A DNA stretch of 64,000 nt from Collinsella sp. AF20-14LB (lineage in GTDB: Bacteria; Actinomycetota; Coriobacteriia; Coriobacteriales; Coriobacteriaceae): contig NZ_QRWD01000012.1 of the NCBI RefSeq assembly GCF_003459505.1, positions 9,810 through 73,809 of the forward strand, written 5' to 3'. This document shows positions 45,277-55,260 of this stretch, in pieces. Under the pieces are notes generated by a model, which searched no databases, had not been told where the DNA came from, and saw only the letters and a list, made by a program, of their open reading frames with translations. The position numbers and the translations under genes are program-made. Each line of letters begins with the position of its first letter. The stretch's first letter is position 1.

Positions 45277-45489
45277 CGCCTCATCCTCGCTAATTCTTTA
45301 AGAAGCCTTTACGTTTCCGTGTAATTCCCGTCCATTATCGCGCAGGTCGCCGCTACATTGCGCAACACCGCCACGCACGCGCGTTATTATGGCTGGTTGT
45401 TGTGCGCAGTCACCAAATGCGGCGCATATCTTGGTAACAATCGGGTAAACCCCCGCTTTCGTAGGTTTTAGTTTGTGAGGAGTCTCAGC

Positions 45490-47790
45490 ATGTTCGCTGC
45501 CGCCATCTCGCTCGTCGGTCTTGCGGCGACCGTCTACCTTGTCTTGCGCGAGGCCAAGGCCATTCGCGCTCAGTCGGGCACCGTTGCCAAAAGCGCTCTT
45601 GGGTGGAGCGTCGCCTTCGGCCTGTTCCAGCTCTTTTTGATCATTTGGGGTGCCATTGGCCTCGTCGCCCAAAACGAGCCGCTCGCCTTTGTGATGCTCA
45701 TCCTGACCAACGCCATCCTCACCGGCTGCGCTTGGGCCAGCATCGCCCGCGACCGCATCGCCCCGCGCGTCTTTGCGTTCGCCGAGCCCGACGCCCCCGC
45801 CCCCACCGGCAAGCTCGCTCGCCTGCGCGGCGCCTTTGTGGGCAAACCGCTCGTCGCCGCCGTCCTGTGCCTGCTGCTCGCCGGCGTCTTTGCGCTGCTG
45901 GGCATGGAGGTCTCGTCCAACCACGACTTTACCTGGGTCTACCCCCTGTGTATCCTGCTCGAGTGGGCCATCATCACCACGCTCATGGCCGGCTTGTTCT
46001 TCCTGTTCCAGCGCCACGGCGCAGCCCCCGCCGTCCTGGCCTTTGCCCTCTTTATCCTGGGCATTGCCGAGTTCTTCGTCATCACGTTTAAATCCATGCC
46101 CATCCAGCCGGGCGACCTTTCGGCCATCTCCACCGCCGCCGCGGTCGCCGGCAACGGCTACACCTTCTCCATCTCGCTGTTCTGCGTGCTGTCCATGGGC
46201 TTTACCGCCATCGCCATGCTGCTGTGCGAGTACGCCGGCCTGGTGGCACCGCACCGCCAGAAGGGCGCCGCCAACGCCAAGCGCATGCTGCTCACCAACC
46301 TGCTCGTGGCGGTGCTATGCCTGGGCGGCGTGACCGCGCATGTCACGCTCATCGACTACTACAACACCCTCGGCATCACCGTCTACACCTGGCGTCCGCT
46401 CGAGAGCTACTGGCGCGAGGGCTACCTGCCTGCCTTTATTAGTGCGGCGCAGTCCATCAAGCCGCCCAAACCCGCCGACTACTCCGTCGACGATGCCAAG
46501 GCCACGCTCAAAAAGTACGCCAAGGCCTACGACAAGTCCGATGCCGCCAAGAGTGACGAGCGCACCGCCGCAAAGGAGCAATTCGACAGCGAGAAGCCCA
46601 CGGTCATCGCCATCATGAACGAGACCTTCTCGGATCTGTCGATCTACCAGAACATGCGCGCCGGCTACGAGGGTCCGCAGTACTTTAAGAGCCTGTCCAA
46701 CTGCCTCAGCCGCGGCAAGCTCTACGTGAGCGCCTACGGCGGCGGTACCGCCAATACCGAGTTTGAGTTTATGACCGGCAACTCCATGGCCAACCTGGGC
46801 TCGGGCGTGTACCCCTACACCATCTACAACATGGAAACGACTGGGAACCTGGCAGAGCAGTTCAAGTCGCTCGGATATTCCACCACGGCCATGCACCCCA
46901 ACCACGCAACCAACTGGAACCGCGAGAACGTCTACAAGGACTTTGGCTTTGACCAGTTCCTGTCCATCAACGACTTCCAGGGTGCCGATACCCTGCGCGG
47001 CATGGTGACCGACCAGGCAACCTACGACAAGATTCTTGAGCTGCTCGACCAGAACGCCGACCCGCAGTTTATCTTCGATGTGACCATGCAGAACCACTCG
47101 GGCTACGACACGGGCCTGCTGCCGGTCGACAAGCAGATGCACCTGAACATCGACACGACCGACCTGGACGCCAAGACCGTCGAGGACGGCACGCTCTCCG
47201 ATGTCGATGAATATGTCTCGTGCATCGAACAGTCCGACCAGGCGCTGCGCTACTTCCTCAACGCCCTGAGCAAGCTCGACCGCAAGGTAGTCGTGGTGTT
47301 CTGGGGCGACCACCAGCCGTTCTTCCCGTCCAAGTTCAATGACAAGTGGTTTACCGGCGAGGACGACGCCACCCACCAGGAGCGTTTGTGGCAGACCGAC
47401 TACATCATCTGGGCCAACTACGACGTTGCCGGCTGCGACCAGACGAGCGAGGTCGACGACCTGTCCACCAACTACCTGTCCACCCAGCTGATGCAACTGA
47501 TCGGCGCACCGCTGACCGACTACCAGAAAGCGCACATGACGCTGCGCGAGTCGCTGCCCGCCATCAACTCCGTGGGCTACGAGGACGCCAGCCTGCGCTG
47601 GGCGCTCTCCTCCAACGTCACCGGTGACGACGCCGCTGCCGCAGCCGCCACCAAGGCGCGCGAGGATTACGCCAAGATGCAGTACTACGAGATGTTCCGC
47701 GACGGCAAGAACGTGTATACCGAGCACTTCCAGACCGAGGCCAACGAGACCGACCCCAACCTGGCGCCGGGTACGACCAAGATCAAATAG
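45490..47790 (+). CDS. LTA-synthase-like membrane sulfatase-fold phosphoglycerol transferase
   Basis: Membrane enzyme of the LtaS/MdoB alkaline phosphatase superfamily, 766 residues from the ATG at 45490 (site GAGGAG). Seven or eight membrane helices (about 1-300) precede the extracellular catalytic domain. Catalytic and metal residues fit LtaS: Glu in IMNETFSDLSIY, Thr in GGTANTEFEFMTGN and Asp-His in FWGDHQPFF. It probably transfers glycerol phosphate to a wall or membrane polymer. It is convergent with the surface-protein operon, and a structured 3-prime element follows the stop. The 212 bases upstream show no gene. Confidence 0.9.
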   Translation: MFAAAISLVGLAATVYLVLREAKAIRAQSGTVAKSALGWSVAFGLFQLFLIIWGAIGLVAQNEPLAFVMLILTNAILTGCAWASIARDRIAPRVFAFAEPDAPAPTGKLARLRGAFVGKPLVAAVLCLLLAGVFALLGMEVSSNHDFTWVYPLCILLEWAIITTLMAGLFFLFQRHGAAPAVLAFALFILGIAEFFVITFKSMPIQPGDLSAISTAAAVAGNGYTFSISLFCVLSMGFTAIAMLLCEYAGLVAPHRQKGAANAKRMLLTNLLVAVLCLGGVTAHVTLIDYYNTLGITVYTWRPLESYWREGYLPAFISAAQSIKPPKPADYSVDDAKATLKKYAKAYDKSDAAKSDERTAAKEQFDSEKPTVIAIMNETFSDLSIYQNMRAGYEGPQYFKSLSNCLSRGKLYVSAYGGGTANTEFEFMTGNSMANLGSGVYPYTIYNMETTGNLAEQFKSLGYSTTAMHPNHATNWNRENVYKDFGFDQFLSINDFQGADTLRGMVTDQATYDKILELLDQNADPQFIFDVTMQNHSGYDTGLLPVDKQMHLNIDTTDLDAKTVEDGTLSDVDEYVSCIEQSDQALRYFLNALSKLDRKVVVVFWGDHQPFFPSKFNDKWFTGEDDATHQERLWQTDYIIWANYDVAGCDQTSEVDDLSTNYLSTQLMQLIGAPLTDYQKAHMTLRESLPAINSVGYEDASLRWALSSNVTGDDAAAAAATKAREDYAKMQYYEMFRDGKNVYTEHFQTEANETDPNLAPGTTKIK

Positions 47791-47818
47791 CGACTAGCTG
47801 CGAGTTCATAACTGAAAC

Positions 47819-47946
47819 GTCTGTCCGGGCGGAGGCATATAAGGTTCCCTGCTCGGACAGTCCTGCGCAAGACGGAGGCCACATTAAGTGGCCTCCTTTG
47901 CGTGCGGAACTCGCGATGAACCTTATATGCCTCCGCCCGGACAGAC
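47819..47946 (+). repeat. hairpin element A with 29-bp perfect arms
   Basis: Arms at 47819-47847 and 47918-47946 are exactly complementary over 29 bp (they start GTCTGTCCGGGCGGAGGC). The core holds the stem GGAGGCCAC/GTGGCCTCC and flanking GCGCAAGAC and GTGCGGAACTCGCGATG. It starts 28 bases after the stop of the LTA-synthase-like gene. Element B (48356-48482) repeats the core in the opposite orientation. Confidence 0.85.
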
Positions 47947-48002
47947 GCCTTGTTGTTGGAGCACGGCTTGTCATGGGGGTATCCGCTGAACATATATAAG
48001 TT

Positions 48003-48025
48003 GAAGGCCACATTAAGTGGCCTTC
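48003..48025 (+). repeat. short core hairpin copy
   Basis: GAAGGCCAC and GTGGCCTTC around ATTAA, followed by TTTGT: the central stem of elements A and B without their arms, directly before the first 62-nt array. It could act as a terminator. Confidence 0.7.
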
Positions 48026-48034
48026 TTTGTATTC

Positions 48035-48352
48035 GGAAAGTGTGTCCCGGAATCTGCCTTCGGAATGGGACGCAGTTTCCGCTTGAGGGCCTGTTGGGAA
48101 AGCGCATCCCACTTCAAGAGTAAATTCCGGGTCGCACTTTCCGCTAAGGCTCTCAACCGGAAAGTGCATCCCATTCCAAGCCTTAATTCCGGGACATAGT
48201 TTCCGGACAAGACATCAACCGGAAAGTGGGGACCACTCTGAGCGCCGATTCTGGGACACACTTTCCGAAACACCGCCCATCCGGAAAGCCCGTCCCGCTC
48301 TGAATACATCCGGGCATGGAATATCCGCTTATTAGGCCTTCCGTCAATAAAG
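48035..48352 (+). repeat. tandem hairpin array 1: five units, 62-nt period
   Basis: Units start at 48035, 48097, 48159, 48221 and 48283, exactly 62 bases apart. Each has a left arm like GGAAAGTGCATCCCA and a right arm like TGGGACGCAGTTTCC about 16 bases later, with another spacer of about 16 bases before the next unit, so arms can pair within or between units. The fifth unit is degenerate and runs into a tail, CTTATTAGGCCTTCC then TCAATAAAGGGGCGCC, shared with array 2 at 57724. No coding frame explains it. Arrays 1 and 2 have the same orientation and bracket the surface operon. Confidence 0.9.
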
Positions 48353-48355
48353 GGG

Positions 48356-48482
48356 CGCCCTCCCGAGCGGCGGGCTCGAAGTTCATCGCGAGTTCCGCAC
48401 GCAAAGAAGGCCACTTAATGTGGCCTTCGTCTTGCGCAGGACTGTAGAGCAGGGAACTTCGTGCCCGCCGCCCGGGAGGGCG
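48356..48482 (-). repeat. hairpin element B with 29-bp arms
   Basis: Arms at 48356-48384 and 48454-48482 (CGCCCTCCCG.GCGGCGGGC, two mismatches) are unrelated in sequence to those of element A but equal in length. The core, read on the minus strand, matches element A, with the stem changed to GAAGGCCAC/GTGGCCTTC on both sides. It starts 19 bases after the stop of the LAATG surface gene, so both elements sit downstream of a gene in the same sense. Confidence 0.85.
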
Positions 48483-48501
48483 TTGCGTTTAGAAGATGAA
48501 C

Positions 48502-49200
48502 CTAGCGCTTATCCCTCCGGGACAAAAGAAGTGCGGCTATAAATGCGATGATTGCAAGTGTCAGCAACACCAAAAGCAACGTGAGCGTGTTGTCGCCCGT
48601 TGCCGCCAGACCAAGCAAGCCGAGCTTCTTGCTGTCAGCAGACTGCACGGGAATCTTCTCGCCATCGTCCTCGGCGGTAATCTCCCAGCGAATGGTCTTG
48701 TTTGCGTCGGCAACCTCGTTGCCCACCGATGTCGGAACGTTTAGCTGCAAATTAAGCACCGTGCTGCCATCGCTCGTAAACGTGGCGATTTGCGTGGGAT
48801 AAGCGAACGCGCTGCCCGGTGTTCCTGTCTGGAGCCAACCTGCAGAGCCATCGCCCGCCGACGCCGTTAGGGTAATGGGCGACAGCAGGCGTGCCGTCTC
48901 GTGATCGACAACGGCACGCACAAACACGCGCACCTGGGACTTTACGCCCGTGGCACGAATCTCTATCTGCTGATCACGCACATCGCCAGGCATCAGATCT
49001 TTAAAGGCCAAAAACAGATCGGGCTCCCCCGAGGAGTCCGTCGCCCCCGAGACCGTCAGCTGACGCGCATTTCCGTCATAGGCAATCGCGGGAGTATCGG
49101 CAAACGCACGGGCGGGAACAGCGAGCGCGACCACGCAGAAAATGGCCGCGACCATGCAACGCAAGGAGCGCGCAACACCTTTACGAATCGGGAACGCCAT
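48502..49200 (-). CDS. secreted protein with LAATG sorting-type signal, last gene of the surface operon
   Basis: A 232-residue protein with a Sec signal peptide (cleavage likely after ARAFA, near residue 34), a beta-rich domain of about 140 residues and a C-terminal wall-sorting module: GLAATGDN, a hydrophobic helix (TLLLVLLTLAIIAFIAALLL) and the basic tail SRRDKR. The motif LAATG deviates from LPXTG, so a non-standard or class-specific sortase would be needed; none is visible here. It starts 2 bases after the preceding gene. I infer a wall anchor or base for the fibre-like proteins encoded upstream. Confidence 0.8.
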   Translation of the reverse strand: MAFPIRKGVARSLRCMVAAIFCVVALAVPARAFADTPAIAYDGNARQLTVSGATDSSGEPDLFLAFKDLMPGDVRDQQIEIRATGVKSQVRVFVRAVVDHETARLLSPITLTASAGDGSAGWLQTGTPGSAFAYPTQIATFTSDGSTVLNLQLNVPTSVGNEVADANKTIRWEITAEDDGEKIPVQSADSKKLGLLGLAATGDNTLTLLLVLLTLAIIAFIAALLLSRRDKR

Positions 49201-49202
49201 AC

Positions 49203-49784
49203 TTACGCACCTCCATGCGGCGGCACCAGCACGTCATTCTCGACCGAGCAACCCCATGCGTCGTGCACGGCCTCATCGGGCGTCGCCTGGACCGCCTGAG
49301 TGGAGATATCCACGACAAGATTGCGACCTTCGGTTGCCTTGAGCTCGGTAACCCTATTAATGAGCACGCCGGTTTCCGCGCCGGGAGCGACGGGCGACGT
49401 CCAGTAATAGAACCCGTCGCTCGCCTTAACCCAGTTATAAGCCGAGTTCGCGCCCGAGGCATCAGCCACGCTCCACGCAATCTCGTAATCCGCCTCACCC
49501 TTCGGCTCCTCCTTCGGCTCATCCCACAGGCGTGCGCCATCCTGGTCCTGCCAGTAGATATCCACTGCAGCACGAATATAGGCGGGCGCGGTACCCGTGT
49601 TCTTCGCCTTGACATCGCTTTTCACTTTGCCGTTGAGCGTTTCCTGAACCGATGGCGTCACCGACCCGATGCCGAACTGGTTGACCAGCACGCCCGTAAC
49701 CGAAAGCCAGGCCAACGTGCCTGCCGTACCGGCCAGGAGGATAACCCCCACCAGCAAGGCGATGATGCGCTTGCGCTTGGACAT
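49203..49784 (-). CDS. TasA/camelysin-like secreted protein 3
   Basis: A 193-residue protein with a SipW-type leader: basic start MSKRKRI, a hydrophobic helix ending LAGTAGTLAWLSVTG and then a soluble beta-rich domain. The pattern VKAKNTGTAPAYIRAAVDIYWQD resembles the conserved strand of TasA/camelysin and of the paralogue two genes upstream. It has no anchor of its own. Its ATG lies one base after the stop of the giant surface gene, so they are translated together. TasA-type proteins build extracellular fibres in Bacillus; that role here is inferred from the leader and from the SipW gene. Confidence 0.8.
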   Translation of the reverse strand: MSKRKRIIALLVGVILLAGTAGTLAWLSVTGVLVNQFGIGSVTPSVQETLNGKVKSDVKAKNTGTAPAYIRAAVDIYWQDQDGARLWDEPKEEPKGEADYEIAWSVADASGANSAYNWVKASDGFYYWTSPVAPGAETGVLINRVTELKATEGRNLVVDISTQAVQATPDEAVHDAWGCSVENDVLVPPHGGA

Positions 49785-49785
49785 G

Positions 49786-52700
49786 CTAATCCTCCTTCTT
49801 TGCTACGTTGCCGTTGCTCCAAACGTTATGGGCACGCTTGCTGCCGTCGATCCATTTGTCGTTCACACGCGTGTTCGTGCAGGTGAACGTGGCATCGTTC
49901 GCGCTCGATGCAGCGGAGATAGTCGCCTGCGCCTTATCGCCCGGCTGCTTGCCAGGGACGCCGATTTTGTTGCTGTAGCGCCATGCCCACGCTGAGTCCT
50001 CCTCGACGGTGTAGATACCCGCCGGGACCGCAAGCTCGATAGCGCCGGAGTACCAGGCGGAACCGTCCTTCAGCTGCGCATCCGATGACACCGTTACCTC
50101 AACCGTACGCTCCTCCAAGGCGTTGCCGTCCATGCCGGCCCGGGAAACCTTGAAGCGGAACGTCTTGCCCTTCGCCCAGTTATCCTGGGTTTGCTTGACG
50201 ATCTTGAGCGTATGCGTAGCGGCGAAATCGAACACCGCATTGCCATCGCTCTGAGTGCCGTCGCCCGTGAGCTTGTAGTCCAAACGATTCGTCAGCTCAA
50301 ACGAGCCCTCGCCTGAACCCGAACTGTAAAGCGAGACATACTTCCCGTTGACAGGCGCAGGAGTCTGGCCAGGAAGACCATAGCCCACGCGGTCAACGTG
50401 CACCGTCAGTTGCGTGCCCATGAAGGGCTTTGCAAAGCAAGCCTTGAACGGCGCCTTATCGCTCTTGTCATCTATCGTGTTCGCGGCATTGGGATCAAGC
50501 AACCACTTGAGCTGCCCGGTCACATTCTTAGGGCTCGCATCGTCCGATGTGTCGTTAGCGACGACCCTATACGTCACCGGATACAAATCCATGTTGGCTG
50601 TAACCGGTTTACCCTTGAAGTCGCTCCACGCCACAGCTTTGTCGCCATTAACCCACTGCCACTCCAAGAACAACTCCTTCAAGCTGCTATCCGCTCGCTC
50701 GCCCAGGAATGCGACGATTGCGGAGTAGGCTTCGGGATCGTAGGCCACTTCCTTTGGCTCCATGACGGGTTCACCCTTGTCGTCATAGACCGGGTTGCCG
50801 TTCTCGTACATCTTGGGCACCTTAACTGTCTGAACAAAGCCGGCATTGCCATCCTGGCCACGCAGAACACTCGTATCGTTCGGGTCTACCGTAGCGGTGT
50901 AGATGACGTTGCCTTCGGTGTCGTGATAGCGCACTTTAAGCGGCGTCTTCTTGTACACCGCAGTGTAGGTCACGCTCTCAAAGGGCTCGCTGCCCTCGAG
51001 GGGATACTTCTCATCGTCAGTCATCAGGGTGTACTGCCCGTCATTGACATAATCGCGCGACCAGCCGACAAAGTCGTACTTGGTGCCGTCAATGCCCACA
51101 ACCTCCTTGACAGCCTTGACCTCAAGAGAGATCTGGTCGCCGGAATCAGTACGGCCGAGACCGCGGACAAGAGCAGGATTCGCGAGATTTAAGTCGATGT
51201 TCGATTGAACGGTAACCAGGCTGGGACGGTAGACCGGGTACAGCTCCATGGGGGCCCTGACCACGGTAGAAGCACTCACCATGCGGATACCCTCCGACCA
51301 AGCGACATAGCCCTTGACAGGTGCCGGCTTGGCTTCCGTCCAGCCCACGAAGGCGTTGAACGCACCTCCTGTATCCCTATCGATAGCGCTGACGTCATAA
51401 GTGGGCTTCGGGATGCCGCCATCAAGGTTGCCGAGCATATCGCCTTGCTGAGCAACTTTGCCGTCAACATCTTTGGCATTGAGATGGTACACGACCGCCA
51501 ACGGCGAATAGTACGCCACAAATGTATAGGCCCCGCCGGGTTCCACCTGATGGGAATACGAGTTATCGCCGTTAGGTTCGATCTCTTCAACTTCGCCATT
51601 CGGAAGCTCGATCTCAACCTTCTGCAACTTATACAGCTCACCGCCTGCTTTATAAACCGGAGTCGTGACGTCAGGGGTCACCGTTGCCGTAGCAGGGTCG
51701 GTGCCCGCGTTGATAACGGGATCGATGTCGTACCTAGGCACATTGACCTTGTCCGTGCCCTTAAAACCGGCGCGATACAGGTTGGTGGTGTACCTAACAT
51801 CGTACTTCGCGTACACCGGATAGGCATCCTGCCACTGGGTGACCTTAAAATCTGGTTTCACCAGATACGGTTCGGCCTTATCCGGGTCAGAAGTGGTGAA
51901 GGAATCGCCGGCGACGTCGTAGATATAGTTCCAGACGGCAGAATCCTTCTGGACCTCGGCAGTCGAAATCCAGCCCAAGAACTTATAACCCGGCACCGCC
52001 ATCTCCGCATCGGTCGGAGAAGACTCAAGGGTCAAGGGGCTTTCATAAGAACCAGTTAGCCCGTCCTGCGGCTTTCCTTTTGCCTCAACCGAGGTGTTCA
52101 CATGCGGGTAGTAATACGTGAACGTCGGATCCGCCCCGTTCACCTTGGCCTGCAGCAAGTTACTCTCATAGCGCCGCGTGGCAGTCCTCACGACATTATC
52201 GCCCTTGTTGTAGAAATTAACGTCCGTGGTAATCATCGCGCGAACGTAGTACTTCTTATCTGTACGCACCATGCTCTCGATGGGATTTTTCACATATGTC
52301 CAATATTCACCATCGCGCTCAAGCGTCCAGAAATTCAGGCGATAGCGATCATTCACCGGTTTGACCGTTACGTTCAGCGAAGCCGAAGTCCAAGTATCGC
52401 TTAGCGTTGCAGCGCCTGGAAAATCGGTATCGGCATAGAGGTTTTTTAGAGTATCGGCTCCCGTATCGTTTTTAACGTTGTGCGAGTACGCGTTAAGGGG
52501 ACTCACGACAAGGGTTTCCTTCGTGAAGCGCGTGCCACACGTTTCATAACTATCCTTTATACCGTGGTCAACATGCTCCGGGCCCCAGTGGACGACGTTT
52601 TCACGCACGAAGGTACTACCGACGTTTTCCTCAAAGGGCGTTTGATAGCGATTCCAAACGGAACAAAGTAGCTTGCTGTCCGTAAACTCATGGTTGGTAT

Positions 52701-55257
52701 AAGCCCGAACGTAATAATCCACTCGGTACTCAAAGCGGGCGATGTAGGTATGCGGCGCGGTTAAATCGACATCGGCGGGGAGCGTATAGCTGGGGTCGCG
52801 GCTTACGCGCACCTCGAGCGGGGCATCCTCGGTTCCCTTGTTTTCATACCAACCCAGGAAACGATAGCCGTCGGGCAGCTGGCCCTCCTCGGATATAGCT
52901 TTACCGGATACGTCGAGCACCTGTACGGTATACGCGCTTGTGCCATCTTCTGCAGTCTCAACCTTAACGTCAGTTTTGCCCACACCGTCGCGCCGAGTCT
53001 GATCGTCGGTTGCATCCTGCTCATTGCCCTCAAACACCGTCATGATGTTCGACACATAGTCGGTGTACACCGGATAAAAATCGGTAGGGCCAAGCACAGT
53101 GATCTCGGTGCCGGCAGGATAGAACGCACCGGCGTTTTTTAACTCGGCAAGCTCAGGCGAGGTGATGGCCGCGTAACCGCCATGCATCCCGGCCTCGCCA
53201 CTCGGCTGCGTCGTCCAACCGATAAAGGTGGCGCTGGCAGAAAGAGTGCCGCGGTCCGCAGGGGCAGCCGGCGTTAAACCGACGCCATAGCGGTACCAGT
53301 CCGTCGACTTGTCGTGCTCCTCGCCGCTCTGCCACGCGAGCGTCTCGCCCTTGACGTTATAGAACAGTACCTGCGCCTCGTACGAAGCAATAAACAGGTC
53401 GTTGCCCTTAAAGGCCTCGGCCCCCTTCGCGTTATCGGCGGTATAGCTCGACGTTATCTCGTGCGCTTCGTTCTTCTGGACCTGCTTGCCAGCCTTAACG
53501 GCATCGGCATCGGTCTTGCCGTTAAACCAGGCGTTATCGGCATCGATACGGTTCACATTGACTCCGGGCTCACGGAACCAGCCCATAAAGCGGTAGCCGC
53601 CGTTGGCCTCGGTCAAACCCTCTGGCTTTGCGGAGGTATCCTGCTTAAACGTTACCGATGTATCGCCCTGGGCCAGGCCTTGGGCCGTTCCCGCCAGCAC
53701 GGCGCTCACGGCAAAGGCGTACGGATCCGAGGTCGCCTGGTCTTTGCCAAGTTTGGTCTTCTCGATTGTCGCGGTGCCCGCACCGGGAAAATCGATCGTC
53801 GCCTTAACGCTCTGGCCATGCACAGGAATATTCAGCTTGTAATCCATCGCCCACTCATTGAAGTGCGAGCCACCCAAGGCCCCGTTGTTAGCAGTCGAGC
53901 GCTTGGTGCCGGCACAAAAGTCGTAGTCGTGCTCTTCCCACAGCTCGCGCGTGGTGTAGCGCTCGTCATCCCATGGACCATAGCCATCACCCTTGGTGGT
54001 GTCATCGCCGCCAAACGAGGGGATTTTCTTTTTGGCAGGGTTGCCCTGGCTGTTGCCAGAAAGGCTCACGCTCGGCTTAAAGTAGCACTCGGTGACCGTG
54101 GCATCATCCTTGTTGGCACGCGCGGCAATTCCGCCCAGGTTCACATCGTTTTGAATGATGGGGATCACGGCGATGGGATTGTACTGACGCGAGCTCAAGT
54201 CACCCGCAAAATGGCTTCGAACGAGCTCGTTGCCCTTTTCGGTTAGAATACGACCCGCCAAGCCACCCGTCCACGCGCGCGTCACGGCGACGACGCCCAC
54301 GTACGACGCGGCATAGCTGTAGCACTGCGCCGTCGAGAAGCAGTCGATAATCTTGGCCTCGCCCGCCATGCAGCCCACAAAACCCGAGGCGTACACGTTG
54401 TTGCCGCCCAGGGCGCCAATGGCCACGTCGTACTTATTGGTGACGTCGGTCATGCCCTTCTCGGCAATCGAGCCGTCGTCCTTACGCGTCGGCGTCACGC
54501 GACAGTACTCGATAGTCGAGTTCTTAACGTAGCCGGCAAACGCCGCCATATACAGACCCTCACCGCCGAGCGCCTGCACGCCCGAGGTCGTATTGTTGAC
54601 GGCACGGCCGCCACGGACCTCGCAGTTGTAGAGGGTGCAGCCGTCGAGCTCGCCGGCGATGAGACCGCCCTCAAAGCCTGCGTTGGTAATGAGGTTGAGA
54701 GCATTGTTGGCGCAGGTCACGTGCAGCGTGCTCTCCATGACCATAACGTTTTCGAAACGCGTTTTGACGGCCTTGCCCACGATAATGCCACCGCGGAAGT
54801 CCGCCCACACGTTGGCGTCCTTGACCAGGAAGTTTTTGATGGTGGCGCCGTTGGTCTCGGCAAAAAATCCCGTATCGCGCTCGGGGTCAAAAGCGTCTTT
54901 ATCGTAGTTCAGGCCCTCAACGGCGTGGTTTTGACCATCGAACACGCCCTTAAACGGATGCTCCTTGTTGCCAAACGACAGATGCTTAACGGTGTCTGCA
55001 ACGATGGTTTTCATGTCGTCGCTGTCGAGCTCAATGTCGTTATCGAGATAAACGTGCCAGCCGGACGTATCGCGCTCGCGCGACAGCGCCACACACGACA
55101 AAAAGTCAGCCTCGTTTTTGATGTGGAATTCGATTTTGGCCTCGGGCACATCCTCGGCATGCACCACCGTTGGCAGCGCCATAACGCAGCAAAGGGCAAT
55201 CGCTGCGACGGCAACCAGCCTGCTAAGCATACCCCGGTTCATATTCTTGATCTTCAT
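49786..55257 (-). CDS. 1823-residue repeat surface protein with InlB-type and GLUG-like repeats
   Basis: Large secreted protein with a Sec leader cut near VVHA (residue 34). Residues about 100-400 contain GLUG-like turns (GGLIAGELDGCTLYNCEV, GFVGCMAGEAKIIDCFST), suggesting a beta-solenoid. From about 500 to 1550 there are at least seven F-x-GW units (YRFMGWFREPG, ATFIGWTTQPSG, YRFLGWYENKG, YKFLGWISTAEV, NAFVGWTEAKP, YDFVGWSRDYV) of the Listeria-Bacteroides/InlB B-repeat type. The last 150 residues resemble Cna-B/DUF5979 folds (TFRFKVSRAG, AGIYTVEED). It ends KKED with neither sorting motif nor membrane helix, so attachment must come from partners. Adhesion is inferred. Confidence 0.85.
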   Translation of the reverse strand: MKIKNMNRGMLSRLVAVAAIALCCVMALPTVVHAEDVPEAKIEFHIKNEADFLSCVALSRERDTSGWHVYLDNDIELDSDDMKTIVADTVKHLSFGNKEHPFKGVFDGQNHAVEGLNYDKDAFDPERDTGFFAETNGATIKNFLVKDANVWADFRGGIIVGKAVKTRFENVMVMESTLHVTCANNALNLITNAGFEGGLIAGELDGCTLYNCEVRGGRAVNNTTSGVQALGGEGLYMAAFAGYVKNSTIEYCRVTPTRKDDGSIAEKGMTDVTNKYDVAIGALGGNNVYASGFVGCMAGEAKIIDCFSTAQCYSYAASYVGVVAVTRAWTGGLAGRILTEKGNELVRSHFAGDLSSRQYNPIAVIPIIQNDVNLGGIAARANKDDATVTECYFKPSVSLSGNSQGNPAKKKIPSFGGDDTTKGDGYGPWDDERYTTRELWEEHDYDFCAGTKRSTANNGALGGSHFNEWAMDYKLNIPVHGQSVKATIDFPGAGTATIEKTKLGKDQATSDPYAFAVSAVLAGTAQGLAQGDTSVTFKQDTSAKPEGLTEANGGYRFMGWFREPGVNVNRIDADNAWFNGKTDADAVKAGKQVQKNEAHEITSSYTADNAKGAEAFKGNDLFIASYEAQVLFYNVKGETLAWQSGEEHDKSTDWYRYGVGLTPAAPADRGTLSASATFIGWTTQPSGEAGMHGGYAAITSPELAELKNAGAFYPAGTEITVLGPTDFYPVYTDYVSNIMTVFEGNEQDATDDQTRRDGVGKTDVKVETAEDGTSAYTVQVLDVSGKAISEEGQLPDGYRFLGWYENKGTEDAPLEVRVSRDPSYTLPADVDLTAPHTYIARFEYRVDYYVRAYTNHEFTDSKLLCSVWNRYQTPFEENVGSTFVRENVVHWGPEHVDHGIKDSYETCGTRFTKETLVVSPLNAYSHNVKNDTGADTLKNLYADTDFPGAATLSDTWTSASLNVTVKPVNDRYRLNFWTLERDGEYWTYVKNPIESMVRTDKKYYVRAMITTDVNFYNKGDNVVRTATRRYESNLLQAKVNGADPTFTYYYPHVNTSVEAKGKPQDGLTGSYESPLTLESSPTDAEMAVPGYKFLGWISTAEVQKDSAVWNYIYDVAGDSFTTSDPDKAEPYLVKPDFKVTQWQDAYPVYAKYDVRYTTNLYRAGFKGTDKVNVPRYDIDPVINAGTDPATATVTPDVTTPVYKAGGELYKLQKVEIELPNGEVEEIEPNGDNSYSHQVEPGGAYTFVAYYSPLAVVYHLNAKDVDGKVAQQGDMLGNLDGGIPKPTYDVSAIDRDTGGAFNAFVGWTEAKPAPVKGYVAWSEGIRMVSASTVVRAPMELYPVYRPSLVTVQSNIDLNLANPALVRGLGRTDSGDQISLEVKAVKEVVGIDGTKYDFVGWSRDYVNDGQYTLMTDDEKYPLEGSEPFESVTYTAVYKKTPLKVRYHDTEGNVIYTATVDPNDTSVLRGQDGNAGFVQTVKVPKMYENGNPVYDDKGEPVMEPKEVAYDPEAYSAIVAFLGERADSSLKELFLEWQWVNGDKAVAWSDFKGKPVTANMDLYPVTYRVVANDTSDDASPKNVTGQLKWLLDPNAANTIDDKSDKAPFKACFAKPFMGTQLTVHVDRVGYGLPGQTPAPVNGKYVSLYSSGSGEGSFELTNRLDYKLTGDGTQSDGNAVFDFAATHTLKIVKQTQDNWAKGKTFRFKVSRAGMDGNALEERTVEVTVSSDAQLKDGSAWYSGAIELAVPAGIYTVEEDSAWAWRYSNKIGVPGKQPGDKAQATISAASSANDATFTCTNTRVNDKWIDGSKRAHNVWSNGNVAKKED

Positions 55258-55260
55258 AGG

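Noticed and set aside
48035..48352. Possible CRISPR array
   Set aside because: The repeated parts are short, alternate as inverted arms and differ between units; there are no identical repeats with unique spacers and no cas genes nearby.
47685..48414. Several overlapping frames of 60-140 codons across array 1
   Set aside because: Their sequence is produced by the 62-nt repeats and hairpins; repeat period 62 is not a multiple of three, so coding repeats are unlikely.
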